A DNA stretch of 64,000 nt from Anaerotignum sp. (lineage in GTDB: Bacteria; Bacillota; Clostridia; Lachnospirales; Anaerotignaceae). The notes beneath the pieces were generated by a model. The model saw only the letters and a list, made by a program, of their open reading frames with translations, had not been told where the DNA came from and searched no databases. A program made the translations under genes and the position numbers. The DNA is taken from the NCBI GenBank assembly GCA_020024265.1, contig JAHHTW010000004.1:28020-92019 (forward strand), given 5' to 3'. This document shows, in pieces, positions 25,904 to 32,585 of the stretch. Every line of letters begins with the position of its first letter. Positions within the stretch are counted from its first letter, which is position 1.

Positions 25904-25960
25904 TGAGATGTTCCTGCGAAGGACGTTTGTCCCACCATCTCACAAATAAAAAACAGGAGG
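25904..25960 (+). promoter_or_regulatory. Candidate preQ1-I riboswitch controlling queT translation
   Basis: P1 is GAGATG (25905-25910) with CATCTC (25936-25941). Directly after the 5' strand comes TTCCTGC, like the UUC-P2-C of preQ1-I, in which the C pairs with the ligand. The A-rich tail AAATAAAAAACAGG follows P1. CCTG (25913-25916) can pair with CAGG (25954-25957) as the P2 pseudoknot, which would bury the Shine-Dalgarno AGGAGG (25955-25960). The loop holds an extra GGAC/GTCC hairpin, not present in the shortest class members. The downstream gene is a queuosine-precursor transporter, which supports the call. Confidence 0.72.
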
Positions 25961-25967
25961 TTCTTTT

Positions 25968-26453
25968 ATGCAAAACAAACAGATTACATCAAGAATGCTT
26001 GCGTATACGGCATTGACAGCAGCAGTATATGCAGTATTGACGGTAGGTGTCGCACCGTTGAGCTATGGCGCAATTCAGATTCGTTTTTCTGAGGTATTGG
26101 TACTGCTTGCCTTTTTGGATCGTCGGTATGTGCCAGGATTGATTTTGGGCTGTTTTATTGCAAATTGCTTTAGCCCATTGGGTATGGTGGATGCCGTATT
26201 TGGTACAATTTGTACAGCAGCAGCGCTCTATGGCATGACACACCATAGCAAAACATTGTTTGGTGCAAGTCTTTGGCCTGTATTCTGCAATGCATTTTTG
26301 GGTGTGGAATACTATTTTCTGCAAAATGCACCATTGTTCTTTACTGCCGGTACGATTGCATTGGGCGAGTTTTTGACTGTTTCCTGTGTGGGTGTTGCAA
26401 TATTCCGCCAGATGATGAAAAATAGCAGTTTGGTCGCACAGCTCAAAATATAA
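25968..26453 (+). CDS. queT: QueT-family queuosine precursor (preQ1) transporter
   Basis: Integral membrane S-component-like protein (QueT, COG4708 family) predicted to import preQ1 or a related queuosine precursor, probably with ECF energy-coupling subunits encoded elsewhere. The family signature Y-G-A-I-Q-I-R-F-S-E-V-L is at about residues 33-44 and G-C-F-I-A-N-C-F-S-P-L-G follows. About five hydrophobic segments span 161 residues, which is the usual size. AGGAGG lies seven bases upstream and is part of the candidate riboswitch. A terminator follows, so the gene is monocistronic. Confidence 0.9.
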   Translation: MQNKQITSRMLAYTALTAAVYAVLTVGVAPLSYGAIQIRFSEVLVLLAFLDRRYVPGLILGCFIANCFSPLGMVDAVFGTICTAAALYGMTHHSKTLFGASLWPVFCNAFLGVEYYFLQNAPLFFTAGTIALGEFLTVSCVGVAIFRQMMKNSSLVAQLKI

Positions 26454-26467
26454 GTATAAAAAATAGA

Positions 26468-26505
26468 CAAAGGCATCGTTTTCTACAAGAAAACGGTGCT
26501 TTTTT
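26468..26505 (+). terminator. Intrinsic terminator after queT
   Basis: GCATCGTTTTC (26473-26483) pairs with GAAAACGGTGC (26489-26499), one G-U pair, TACAA loop, followed by six T. Confidence 0.88.
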
Positions 26506-26545
26506 GATATGTATAGGCATACGATAGAACAAGGAGGGGAAAAAG

Positions 26546-27508
26546 ATGAAACGAAAAAGAATGGTATTATTTGCATCACTGCTTGTGATGATTTATGGAT
26601 ATAGCATGGGAATTTTTGCCAAGACAGATGGAGATTTGACACAAAAGCAAATGAATGATCCAAACACAGTGGAAAATCAGGAAGACATTGCAAAAAGTGT
26701 ATTGGACTCCACAGGAAGAACGGAACAGTATGACTTGCAGGATTTGGAAAATATAACAGTTTATTTTGGTGGAGATGTTACAAAAGGTGAACAGGAAGAT
26801 ATTGTGGTAACACTCAATTTTGGGCCGAAAAATACAGTGGTTGCTGCATATGCTGCGGATGGAAGCGTATATGAGTATGTAGGGGATTTGGGTGATTTTT
26901 ACGGTGTACAGAGTGTGCGTTTTGTACCAGTGGCAGAGCTTGGAAAGGATATTGTGATTGTACGGGAGCAAATCAACGAATCTTTGGGCTCTTTTCAGCA
27001 GACGGATGTGATTAAGGGCTATTCCTATAATGGAGAGGAATTTCAGGATGTATTGAATACACCGCAAAAGATAGAAAGCAATTGGAACAACATCTGGAAT
27101 CAAGAGGATTTGCAGGAGGAAAGCCTGTGGCGCCGTGTGACAGAGGAAACAGAGAATGTATGGGAAGAGGGCGATGATGGAGACGATTCCACATTGACGG
27201 TCACAAGATATCAGCAATATTTGGAATCAAAGGATGCAAACGAAGATTCGCTGCCGGAAGACAATACGTATGTACAAAAAGATCGTCGTGTGGTGGTAGA
27301 AAAATTTTATTGGTCTGATGCGTGGGGCAGATTTATTCTCAAAGAAGCCATAGAGAAGGAAACGAAGCAGCCGGTTGCCATTATTGAAAATTTGACAGCA
27401 TCACCCTATGGCTTGGCAGGCTTTACCGATCGCAAGGATTATGTTATTGTACGCAAGGATGGTACCACAAAGTATGTCACCGCAAACGAATTGGAGATAC
27501 AGCCATAA
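26546..27508 (+). CDS. Secreted hypothetical protein
   Basis: A 320-residue protein not recognised as any named family. Residues 1-25 form a signal peptide (basic K-R-K-R, hydrophobic core, A-K near the cut); there is no lipobox, so it is probably exported and soluble or wall-associated. The mature part is acidic (runs such as E-E-G-D-D-G-D-D) with no cysteine or repeat seen. The C-terminal third (V-E-K-F-Y-W-S-D-A-W-G-R-F) looks like a folded beta-rich domain. AGGAGG lies about ten bases before ATG. The gene is flanked by the queT terminator and the Trp T-box promoter, so it is likely a single-gene unit. Function unknown. Confidence 0.8.
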   Translation: MKRKRMVLFASLLVMIYGYSMGIFAKTDGDLTQKQMNDPNTVENQEDIAKSVLDSTGRTEQYDLQDLENITVYFGGDVTKGEQEDIVVTLNFGPKNTVVAAYAADGSVYEYVGDLGDFYGVQSVRFVPVAELGKDIVIVREQINESLGSFQQTDVIKGYSYNGEEFQDVLNTPQKIESNWNNIWNQEDLQEESLWRRVTEETENVWEEGDDGDDSTLTVTRYQQYLESKDANEDSLPEDNTYVQKDRRVVVEKFYWSDAWGRFILKEAIEKETKQPVAIIENLTASPYGLAGFTDRKDYVIVRKDGTTKYVTANELEIQP

Positions 27509-27531
27509 TTTACAAAAAATAAAATTACTTC

Positions 27532-27559
27532 TTGACAAATGCTTGCACAGTGTTATAAT
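27532..27559 (+). promoter_or_regulatory. Sigma-A promoter of the Trp T-box/trpXYZ transcript
   Basis: TTGACA (27532-27537) and TATAAT (27554-27559), both consensus, with a 16-base spacer. Confidence 0.85.
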
Positions 27560-27577
27560 AACCATAATACATAGAGA

Positions 27578-27846
27578 AACCTGTGATGAAGAGGAGTAGT
27601 TTTATCATCGTTACTTTCAGAGAGCTGCGGATGGTGGGAATGTAGCAGTCGATATAAAATGAATGGACTTCGGAGGGTGGCCGAACGCACAAATGTGTTA
27701 GTAGTGACCAACGGGAACCACACCCGTTATCCTAGTGGGCTGCATGTATGTGCAGAGTACAAGTGGATGATTTTTTCATCAATTTGGGTGGTACCGCAGG
27801 ATTTCCAGTCTTGTCCCATAGCAATATGTGGACAGGACTTTTTTTA
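27578..27846 (+). promoter_or_regulatory. T-box leader, tryptophan specifier (TGG)
   Basis: tRNA-sensing attenuator. Stem I elements are clear: GAGGAGTAG near 27590, the AGAGAG bulge near 27619, and the specifier context GAA-TGG-A at about 27661-27667, giving Trp codon TGG. The T-box sequence TGGGTGGTACCGC (27784-27796) precedes a terminator hairpin (AGTCTTGTCC with GGACAGGACT, ending in seven T at 27839-27845). Uncharged tRNA-Trp should stabilise the antiterminator and allow trpXYZ transcription. The UGGU tRNA-end-binding bases are intact. Confidence 0.93.
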
Positions 27847-27868
27847 TTGAAAAAAGGAGGCGTTGTGC

Positions 27869-27928
27869 ATGGACGATATAAGACGATGGTGTAGCAACAA
27901 GAGCCAATGTATGTATTTGATGAGATAA
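27869..27928 (+). CDS. Putative 19-codon leader peptide with a Trp codon
   Basis: Short frame too small for ordinary gene calling: M-D-D-I-R-R-W-C-S-N-K-S-Q-C-M-Y-L-M-R. GGAGG (27856-27860) lies eight bases before ATG, an optimal ribosome-binding site. It starts 23 bases after the T-box terminator and ends 37 bases before trpX. It holds one TGG codon at position 7. It may be a translated leader of trpXYZ or a by-product of spacing; no second terminator is seen after it. Confidence 0.45.
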   Translation: MDDIRRWCSNKSQCMYLMR

Positions 27929-27965
27929 ATATGACTGTACGATAAAACGAAAAGGAGAGATTGAT

Positions 27966-28964
27966 ATGAAAAAATTTTTAGCAGCGGCAATGGCGATGGT
28001 AATTGCGGGTATGACACTGGCAGGCTGTGGCAGTACGACAGATGATACAAAAAACGGTGATGCAGCAAATGGAGATATTCCTGTCATTGGTATTTCACAG
28101 TATGCACAGCATGCATCCTTGGATAACTGTCGTGAGGGATTTTTGCTTGGTCTGAAGGAAAGCGGTTTGGTGGAAGGTAAGGATTATATCATTGATTATC
28201 AGAATGCAGGTGCGGATGATAATATTACACAGCAGATCGCACAAAATTTTTCTGCAAGAAATGTTGCATTGATGTGTGGGATTGCAACCAACTCCGCAAC
28301 AGCCTGCTATGCAGCAGCAGAGGACAAAAATATCCCCGTTATTTTTACAGCGATTTCTGATCCTGTAGAGGCAAAGCTTGATAGCGGAAATATTACAGGT
28401 ACCAGTGACAAACTACCTATTGAACAGCAATTAAAGCTCATTCGTGATCTTCAGCCGGAAGCAAAATCCATTGGCATCATATATACAACGAGTGAACCAA
28501 ATTCCGTTTCCGCAGTGAGAGAATATGAAGAAAAAGCAGCGCAATATGGTTTTGTGATTGAAACCATTGGTGTTATGCAGCAGTCTGAAGTATTGCAAGC
28601 GGTGGATAATATGATTGCAAAGAATGTAGATTGTATGACAAATCTGACAGACAATAATGTTGTCAATGTACTTCCTTCCATTCTGGAAAAGACAAATGAT
28701 GCCAAAATTCCCGTATACGGCAGCGAAATTGAGCAGGTGAAGATTGGCTGCGCTGCTTCTGCCGGAATCGAATATGTAGCGGTAGGCAAGAGAACGGGCG
28801 AAATGGCAGCAATGATTTTGAAAGGGGAAAAGACCGCAGAAGAAATGCCATATGAAACCATTGACACAGCAGAAATCTATATCAATCCTGCTGTCATGGA
28901 AGCAATGGATATCCATCCCAACGATGAAATACTGGCATCTGCGATAGATGTAACGGCAGAATAA
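27966..28964 (+). CDS. trpX: Tryptophan ABC transporter substrate-binding lipoprotein
   Basis: Extracytoplasmic binding protein of the ABC_sub_bind family (PF04392 type). The signal peptide ends in lipobox L-A-G-C, so Cys20 is lipid-anchored. The mature part begins with a Thr/Asp-rich linker and continues V-I-G-I-S-Q-Y-A-Q-H-A-S-L-D-N, the fold of TrpX-like proteins. Streptococcal TrpX homologues bind tryptophan, and trpXYZ operons under Trp T-boxes are known in Firmicutes; here the TGG T-box upstream gives independent support. Ribosome-binding site AAGGAG precedes ATG 27966. Permease and ATPase follow directly. Confidence 0.9.
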   Translation: MKKFLAAAMAMVIAGMTLAGCGSTTDDTKNGDAANGDIPVIGISQYAQHASLDNCREGFLLGLKESGLVEGKDYIIDYQNAGADDNITQQIAQNFSARNVALMCGIATNSATACYAAAEDKNIPVIFTAISDPVEAKLDSGNITGTSDKLPIEQQLKLIRDLQPEAKSIGIIYTTSEPNSVSAVREYEEKAAQYGFVIETIGVMQQSEVLQAVDNMIAKNVDCMTNLTDNNVVNVLPSILEKTNDAKIPVYGSEIEQVKIGCAASAGIEYVAVGKRTGEMAAMILKGEKTAEEMPYETIDTAEIYINPAVMEAMDIHPNDEILASAIDVTAE

Positions 28965-28986
28965 GCAGAAATAGAAGGGGATTGAC

Positions 28987-29877
28987 ATGAACGCAATACT
29001 TGATTTGTGTATCAGCACATTGACGCAGGGGTTTATATATGCCTTGTTGTCCTATGGTGTATATATTACATATAAAATTTTAGATTTTCCGGATTTGACG
29101 GTGGATGGCAGCTTTCCCCTTGGAGCAGCTGTCACGGGAGTGCTTTTGGTTCAGGGTGTGAATCCGTTTGCCACACTTTTGGCAGCAACTTTGGTGGGTG
29201 CAATTGCAGGCTTTGTGACAGGTTTTATACATGTTAAGCTGGGTGTACGTGATTTGTTGGCAGGCATTATTACCATGACAGCACTCTTTTCCATCAATTT
29301 ACAGATTGCAGGCTCCAATCTTGCAATCGAACGCAGCATCGAAACGATTTTTACAAGCGGCCCCATTGCTATGGTCATGGGAGATGCCCCATTGATGTAT
29401 CGTAAATTTGTGGTTGCTTTGGTATTGGCAGTGGTAGTCAAGCTGGGATTGGATTTGTATTTGAAAACAAAAAGCGGTCTTTTGCTGCGTGCTGTAGGCG
29501 ACAATGCCACACTTGTGACAACATTGGCAAAGGATAAAGGCAATGTGAAGCTTCTAGGGCTGGTGATTGCAAATGCATTGGTGGCTCTTTCCGGCGCAGT
29601 GGTATGTCAGGAGCAGCGTGCATTTTCCAGCACGATGGGTACTGGTCAGGTGGTATTTGGCTTGGCAGCAGTTATCATTGGAACAACACTCTTTCGTAAA
29701 TTAAGCTTTTTGCAGGCAACAACCGCAGTGATGGTAGGCAGCATTTTCTATAAAGCCTGTATTCAGGTAGCAATCAGTCTGGGATTGCCTGCAAACCTCC
29801 TGAAGCTGGTAACGGCAGCATTGTTCCTTGTTGTGCTGGTACTTGGCAAACAGAAAGGCGGCGAAGAACATGCTTGA
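28987..29877 (+). CDS. trpY: Tryptophan ABC transporter permease
   Basis: Polytopic membrane permease of the branched-chain-amino-acid-type superfamily (BPD_transp_2). About eight hydrophobic segments occupy 296 residues, with the conserved F-P-D-L-T-V-D-G-S-F-P-L-G-A-A near residue 36 that marks the TrpY-like subgroup. AGGGGATTGAC precedes ATG. It lies 22 bases after trpX and its end overlaps trpZ by eight bases, so the three subunits are translated together. It should form the membrane channel as a homodimer; substrate assignment rests on the T-box and the family. Confidence 0.9.
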   Translation: MNAILDLCISTLTQGFIYALLSYGVYITYKILDFPDLTVDGSFPLGAAVTGVLLVQGVNPFATLLAATLVGAIAGFVTGFIHVKLGVRDLLAGIITMTALFSINLQIAGSNLAIERSIETIFTSGPIAMVMGDAPLMYRKFVVALVLAVVVKLGLDLYLKTKSGLLLRAVGDNATLVTTLAKDKGNVKLLGLVIANALVALSGAVVCQEQRAFSSTMGTGQVVFGLAAVIIGTTLFRKLSFLQATTAVMVGSIFYKACIQVAISLGLPANLLKLVTAALFLVVLVLGKQKGGEEHA

Positions 29878-30643
29878 ACTCAAACACATTCGGAAGGTAT
29901 ATAATCCAGGCACAGTCACAGAAATGTGTCTGTTTGATGATTTCAACTTAACTGTGAAAGATGGAGAATTTGTTTCAATTGTAGGAAGCAACGGTAGTGG
30001 TAAAACCTCTATGCTCAATATCATCTGCGGAAGCATACCCATTGAGGGTGGAGAGGTGCTGATCGGTGGCAAGGATATTTCCAAAATGAAGGATTATCAA
30101 CGTTACCGTACCATTGGTCGTGTATACCAAAATCCCTCGATTGGTACTTGTCCAAACTTGACAATGTTGGAAAATATGTCGCTGGCAGACAATAAGGGTA
30201 AATATTTCGGTCTGAGCTTTGGCATAAACAAAGCAAGAGAGAACTACTACAAGGAGCAGCTTTCTATACTGGGGCTGGGCTTGGAAGATAAAATGGATGT
30301 CAAGCTGGGGGCATTATCCGGTGGGCAAAGACAGGCAGCATCCTTGATTATGTCCACATTGACACCCATTGAATTTTTGATATTGGATGAGCATACGGCA
30401 GCATTAGATCCAAAAACGGCAGAAACCATCATGCAATTGACACAAAAGGTTGTATCGGAAAAGAAACTGACAGCGATGATGGTAACACACAATTTGCGTT
30501 ATGCAGTGGAATATGGTTCTCGCTTGATTATGATGGATAAAGGCGGCATTGTTATGGATCAGGATGAAGAGGCCAAGAAAAACACGGATATTGATGATAT
30601 TTTGGATGTTTTTACAGCAATCAGCATTGAATGTGGCAACTAA
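29870..30643 (+). CDS. trpZ: Tryptophan ABC transporter ATP-binding protein
   Basis: Cytoplasmic ATPase subunit. Walker A VGSNGSGKTS is near residue 37, the ABC signature reads LSGGQRQA, Walker B is FLILDEHTAALDP and the switch histidine is in M-V-T-H-N-L. The usual Glu after Walker B Asp is present (D-E-H). The ATG at 29870 overlaps the trpY stop as ATGCTTGA; the upstream ATG at 29828 would run through trpY and is not credible. Length of 257 residues is normal. Two terminators follow. Confidence 0.92.
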   Translation: MLELKHIRKVYNPGTVTEMCLFDDFNLTVKDGEFVSIVGSNGSGKTSMLNIICGSIPIEGGEVLIGGKDISKMKDYQRYRTIGRVYQNPSIGTCPNLTMLENMSLADNKGKYFGLSFGINKARENYYKEQLSILGLGLEDKMDVKLGALSGGQRQAASLIMSTLTPIEFLILDEHTAALDPKTAETIMQLTQKVVSEKKLTAMMVTHNLRYAVEYGSRLIMMDKGGIVMDQDEEAKKNTDIDDILDVFTAISIECGN

Positions 30644-30658
30644 TCAAACGAGCAAGAG

Positions 30659-30698
30659 AAGCAGGGATTGGCAGAAAAAGCCCGGAACTGCTTTTTTT
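30659..30698 (+). terminator. Intrinsic terminator after trpZ
   Basis: AAGCAG pairs with CTGCTT, with an inner GGC/GCC stem across an internal loop, followed by seven T. Confidence 0.65.
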
Positions 30699-30747
30699 GT
30701 GTCCAAAAATGACAGGTGATGTTTCACAGATCAGATACCGTTTCTAC

Positions 30748-30790
30748 ACATAAAAATACCGTGAGATATTTTCTCACGGTATTTTTATGT
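30748..30790. terminator. Bidirectional terminator between trpZ and SGNH hydrolase gene
   Basis: Perfect 19-bp inverted repeat (30748-30766 with 30772-30790) with a five-base loop. The stem ends in AAAAATA/TATTTTT runs on both sides. It separates converging transcripts. Confidence 0.85.
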
Positions 30791-30827
30791 ATTGACCGAT
30801 ATATCTGACAGCATTTTGGATACAAAA

Positions 30828-31484
30828 TCAAAGCAATATAGCAGAATCCTTCATGACTTGCTGTATGGTTTTGAGAATATGGGCATATGCAATATCATAT
30901 CCATGATTACTCAGATGCAGGCCGTCGGATTGAAAACAGGACGCATAGGCTGTCGGATCTGTAATAGATTGATATATGGCAAACAGATCAATACAGTACA
31001 GCTGATATTCCTGTGAAAGCGCTTTGACAATGTCCCTGTATTTTTCCAGCCGATCATTTGTGGTAAAGGGGAAAAAATCATCTTCTACCATAGGTGGTGG
31101 CGTCAGTAATATGGCAACGGTTTTGCCATTGGCAAAGCTGTGTTCTGTAGACAATGCAAAAATTTCCGTCAGAATTTGACGCAAATTTTTTTCGTATTCA
31201 TAAGGCGTACGGTATTGCCCTTCGTTGAGTGCGCTGTCATTAGAGCCAAACCAGATCAATACAATTTGCGGTTTCCTGCACAGTACACTGCTGGACAGGC
31301 GAGAAAGTGCTTCTCGTGTTGTATGACCATTGATTCCGCTGTTGATGACCTCAAATGACAGATGGGGGTATTGATTGGTCAAATCCAATGCCAGCCGATG
31401 GGGATAGGCAACGGATTCCGATACGCCATAGCCATATGTTAAGCTGTCACCAAAAGCAATCATTCTGATTGTGTTCTTTTCCAT
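30828..31484 (-). CDS. SGNH/GDSL-family esterase or lipase
   Basis: Serine hydrolase of the SGNH superfamily. Block I is F-G-D-S-L-T-Y-G-Y-G-V (Ser nucleophile at residue 14), block II has N-S-G-I-N-G-H-T-T, block III is G-S-N-D-S and block V is D-G-L-H-L-S-N-H-G-Y with the catalytic Asp/His. No signal peptide or membrane segment, so cytoplasmic; such proteins resemble TesA-like or carbohydrate-deacetylating esterases. Substrate unknown. Ribosome-binding site GGAGG lies ten bases before the ATG at 31484. 218 residues is usual. It is a single-gene unit. Confidence 0.9.
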   Translation of the reverse strand: MEKNTIRMIAFGDSLTYGYGVSESVAYPHRLALDLTNQYPHLSFEVINSGINGHTTREALSRLSSSVLCRKPQIVLIWFGSNDSALNEGQYRTPYEYEKNLRQILTEIFALSTEHSFANGKTVAILLTPPPMVEDDFFPFTTNDRLEKYRDIVKALSQEYQLYCIDLFAIYQSITDPTAYASCFQSDGLHLSNHGYDIAYAHILKTIQQVMKDSAILL

Positions 31485-31529
31485 ATAGGATCGTCCTCCA
31501 GAGTGTTATGATGATGCAAACCTATTTGT

Positions 31530-31558
31530 AAAATATTAAGATGCATGATGTAATACAA
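31530..31558 (-). promoter_or_regulatory. Candidate promoter of SGNH hydrolase gene
   Basis: Minus-strand TTGTAT (31558-31553) and TATTTT (31535-31530), 17-base spacer, about 45 bases before the start codon. Confidence 0.4.
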
Positions 31559-31597
31559 GAATGTTTTGATACTGTAGATGTACCATAAAGTTTATGA

Positions 31598-31628
31598 TGT
31601 GGTACAGCATAGATTTCACTGTACCACA
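31598..31628. repeat. 10-bp perfect inverted repeat in the LytTR-SGNH gap
   Basis: TGTGGTACAG (31598-31607) and CTGTACCACA (31619-31628) are exact reverse complements around an 11-base spacer. No T-run follows on either strand, so it resembles a protein-binding operator more than a terminator. The core TGTACCA recurs at 31579-31585. Confidence 0.6.
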
Positions 31629-31727
31629 TAGATTGTAAAAAATTGCTGCTGCCATATGGAATTGGACAGTTTGTTTGCATCCATTGTATAAGATGAAAAA
31701 TAGTTTGTCAAATACAACATACCAATG

Positions 31728-32465
31728 TTAGGTATGTTCAATATCAATAAGGAAAAGATCAAGCAATTCTTGTTGGTGATGCCGACTGACATAAGCATGT
31801 TTTTCGGAACAATAGAACGAAATCTCCCAAGGACTTTTTGTTTTGTCCAAATAAGAAATATTATGTAAATTTACAATATACGAACGATGTGTTTGCACCA
31901 TGTAGTCAACATCAAAAGATTCTTGAATTTTATATAAAGGCACTGGAAAAGAATATTGCGCTTTTTTTGTATGAAAAATAGCTTTTTTGTGTACGCTTTC
32001 TATGAATAAAATATCATCGTAGGGCAGCGCAAACAGACCTTGCGGCATGTTGAGATGTATGCACATACGTCTTTTGTTGTTGATTAGTTTGATCATTCTT
32101 TTGTAATAATTCAGCAGTTTGCGAAACTCCTTTTCGCTCTCTGGTGTCAAGGGTAAGTGTACCAGCTCGCATCTGTTCCATCTTGGATAAATTTGCAATA
32201 TATGTGCATAGTCTGCAAAAAAAATGATGACAGGTGCAAAAGCATATTTTTTGATGTCACGAAATTGCGTCATAAAATTTCGTGCTTCCAAAAAATCGGC
32301 GTCCGGAAACAGTAATACAAAGTCAATATCCAGTTGTTGACATAATGTGATTGCTTGCTGACTGTTATCTGCCTGAACATAGGATATACTTTGATCATTT
32401 TTGAAAAAACGAAGTATTTTTTCGGAATATTGTTGTTCTAAACATAAAAAAAGTAGATGAACCAT
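31728..32465 (-). CDS. LytTR-domain regulator with degenerate receiver-like N-terminus
   Basis: DNA-binding regulator. The C-terminal 100 residues are a LytTR domain (FALPYDDILFIESVHKKAIF, then M-V-Q-T-H-R-S-Y-I-V-N-L-H-N-I). The N-terminal 120 residues look like a response-regulator fold, but the phosphoacceptor motif is poor: where D-I-x-M-P is expected it reads F-P-D-A-D-F-L, and the acidic pair after beta-1 is L-E-Q-Q. No histidine kinase gene is adjacent. It may be controlled by something other than phosphorylation (inference). GGGAGGG lies seven bases before ATG. Divergent from spoIIIAA. Family is sure, input is not. Confidence 0.85.
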   Translation of the reverse strand: MVHLLFLCLEQQYSEKILRFFKNDQSISYVQADNSQQAITLCQQLDIDFVLLFPDADFLEARNFMTQFRDIKKYAFAPVIIFFADYAHILQIYPRWNRCELVHLPLTPESEKEFRKLLNYYKRMIKLINNKRRMCIHLNMPQGLFALPYDDILFIESVHKKAIFHTKKAQYSFPVPLYKIQESFDVDYMVQTHRSYIVNLHNISYLDKTKSPWEISFYCSEKHAYVSRHHQQELLDLFLIDIEHT

Positions 32466-32500
32466 GACAGATCCCTCCCGAACTATTCATCTTTAATAGC

Positions 32501-32529
32501 ATTATATCACAAATTGCAAATATTTTCAA
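32501..32529 (-). promoter_or_regulatory. Sigma-A promoter of the LytTR gene
   Basis: Minus-strand TTGAAA (32529-32524) and TATAAT (32506-32501) with a 17-base spacer, 35 bases before the start codon. Confidence 0.75.
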
Positions 32530-32537
32530 ATGATATA

Positions 32538-32565
32538 ACATATTTTTTTTTGATGTACATATACT
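32538..32565 (+). promoter_or_regulatory. Candidate sigma-E promoter of the spoIIIA operon
   Basis: The -10 element CATATACT (32558-32565) fits the sigma-E consensus CATAYAMT exactly. The -35 element ACATATT (32538-32544) fits KMATATT at six of seven positions; the spacer is 13 bases. spoIIIA is transcribed by mother-cell sigma-E in B. subtilis. Confidence 0.68.
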
Positions 32566-32585
32566 GAATCAGGAGGTGGACAGGT

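Noticed and set aside
27847..27965. TRAP binding site in the trpX leader
   Set aside because: Only a few (G/T)AG triplets occur and their spacing is irregular; a TRAP site needs about 9-11 at 2-3 base spacing.
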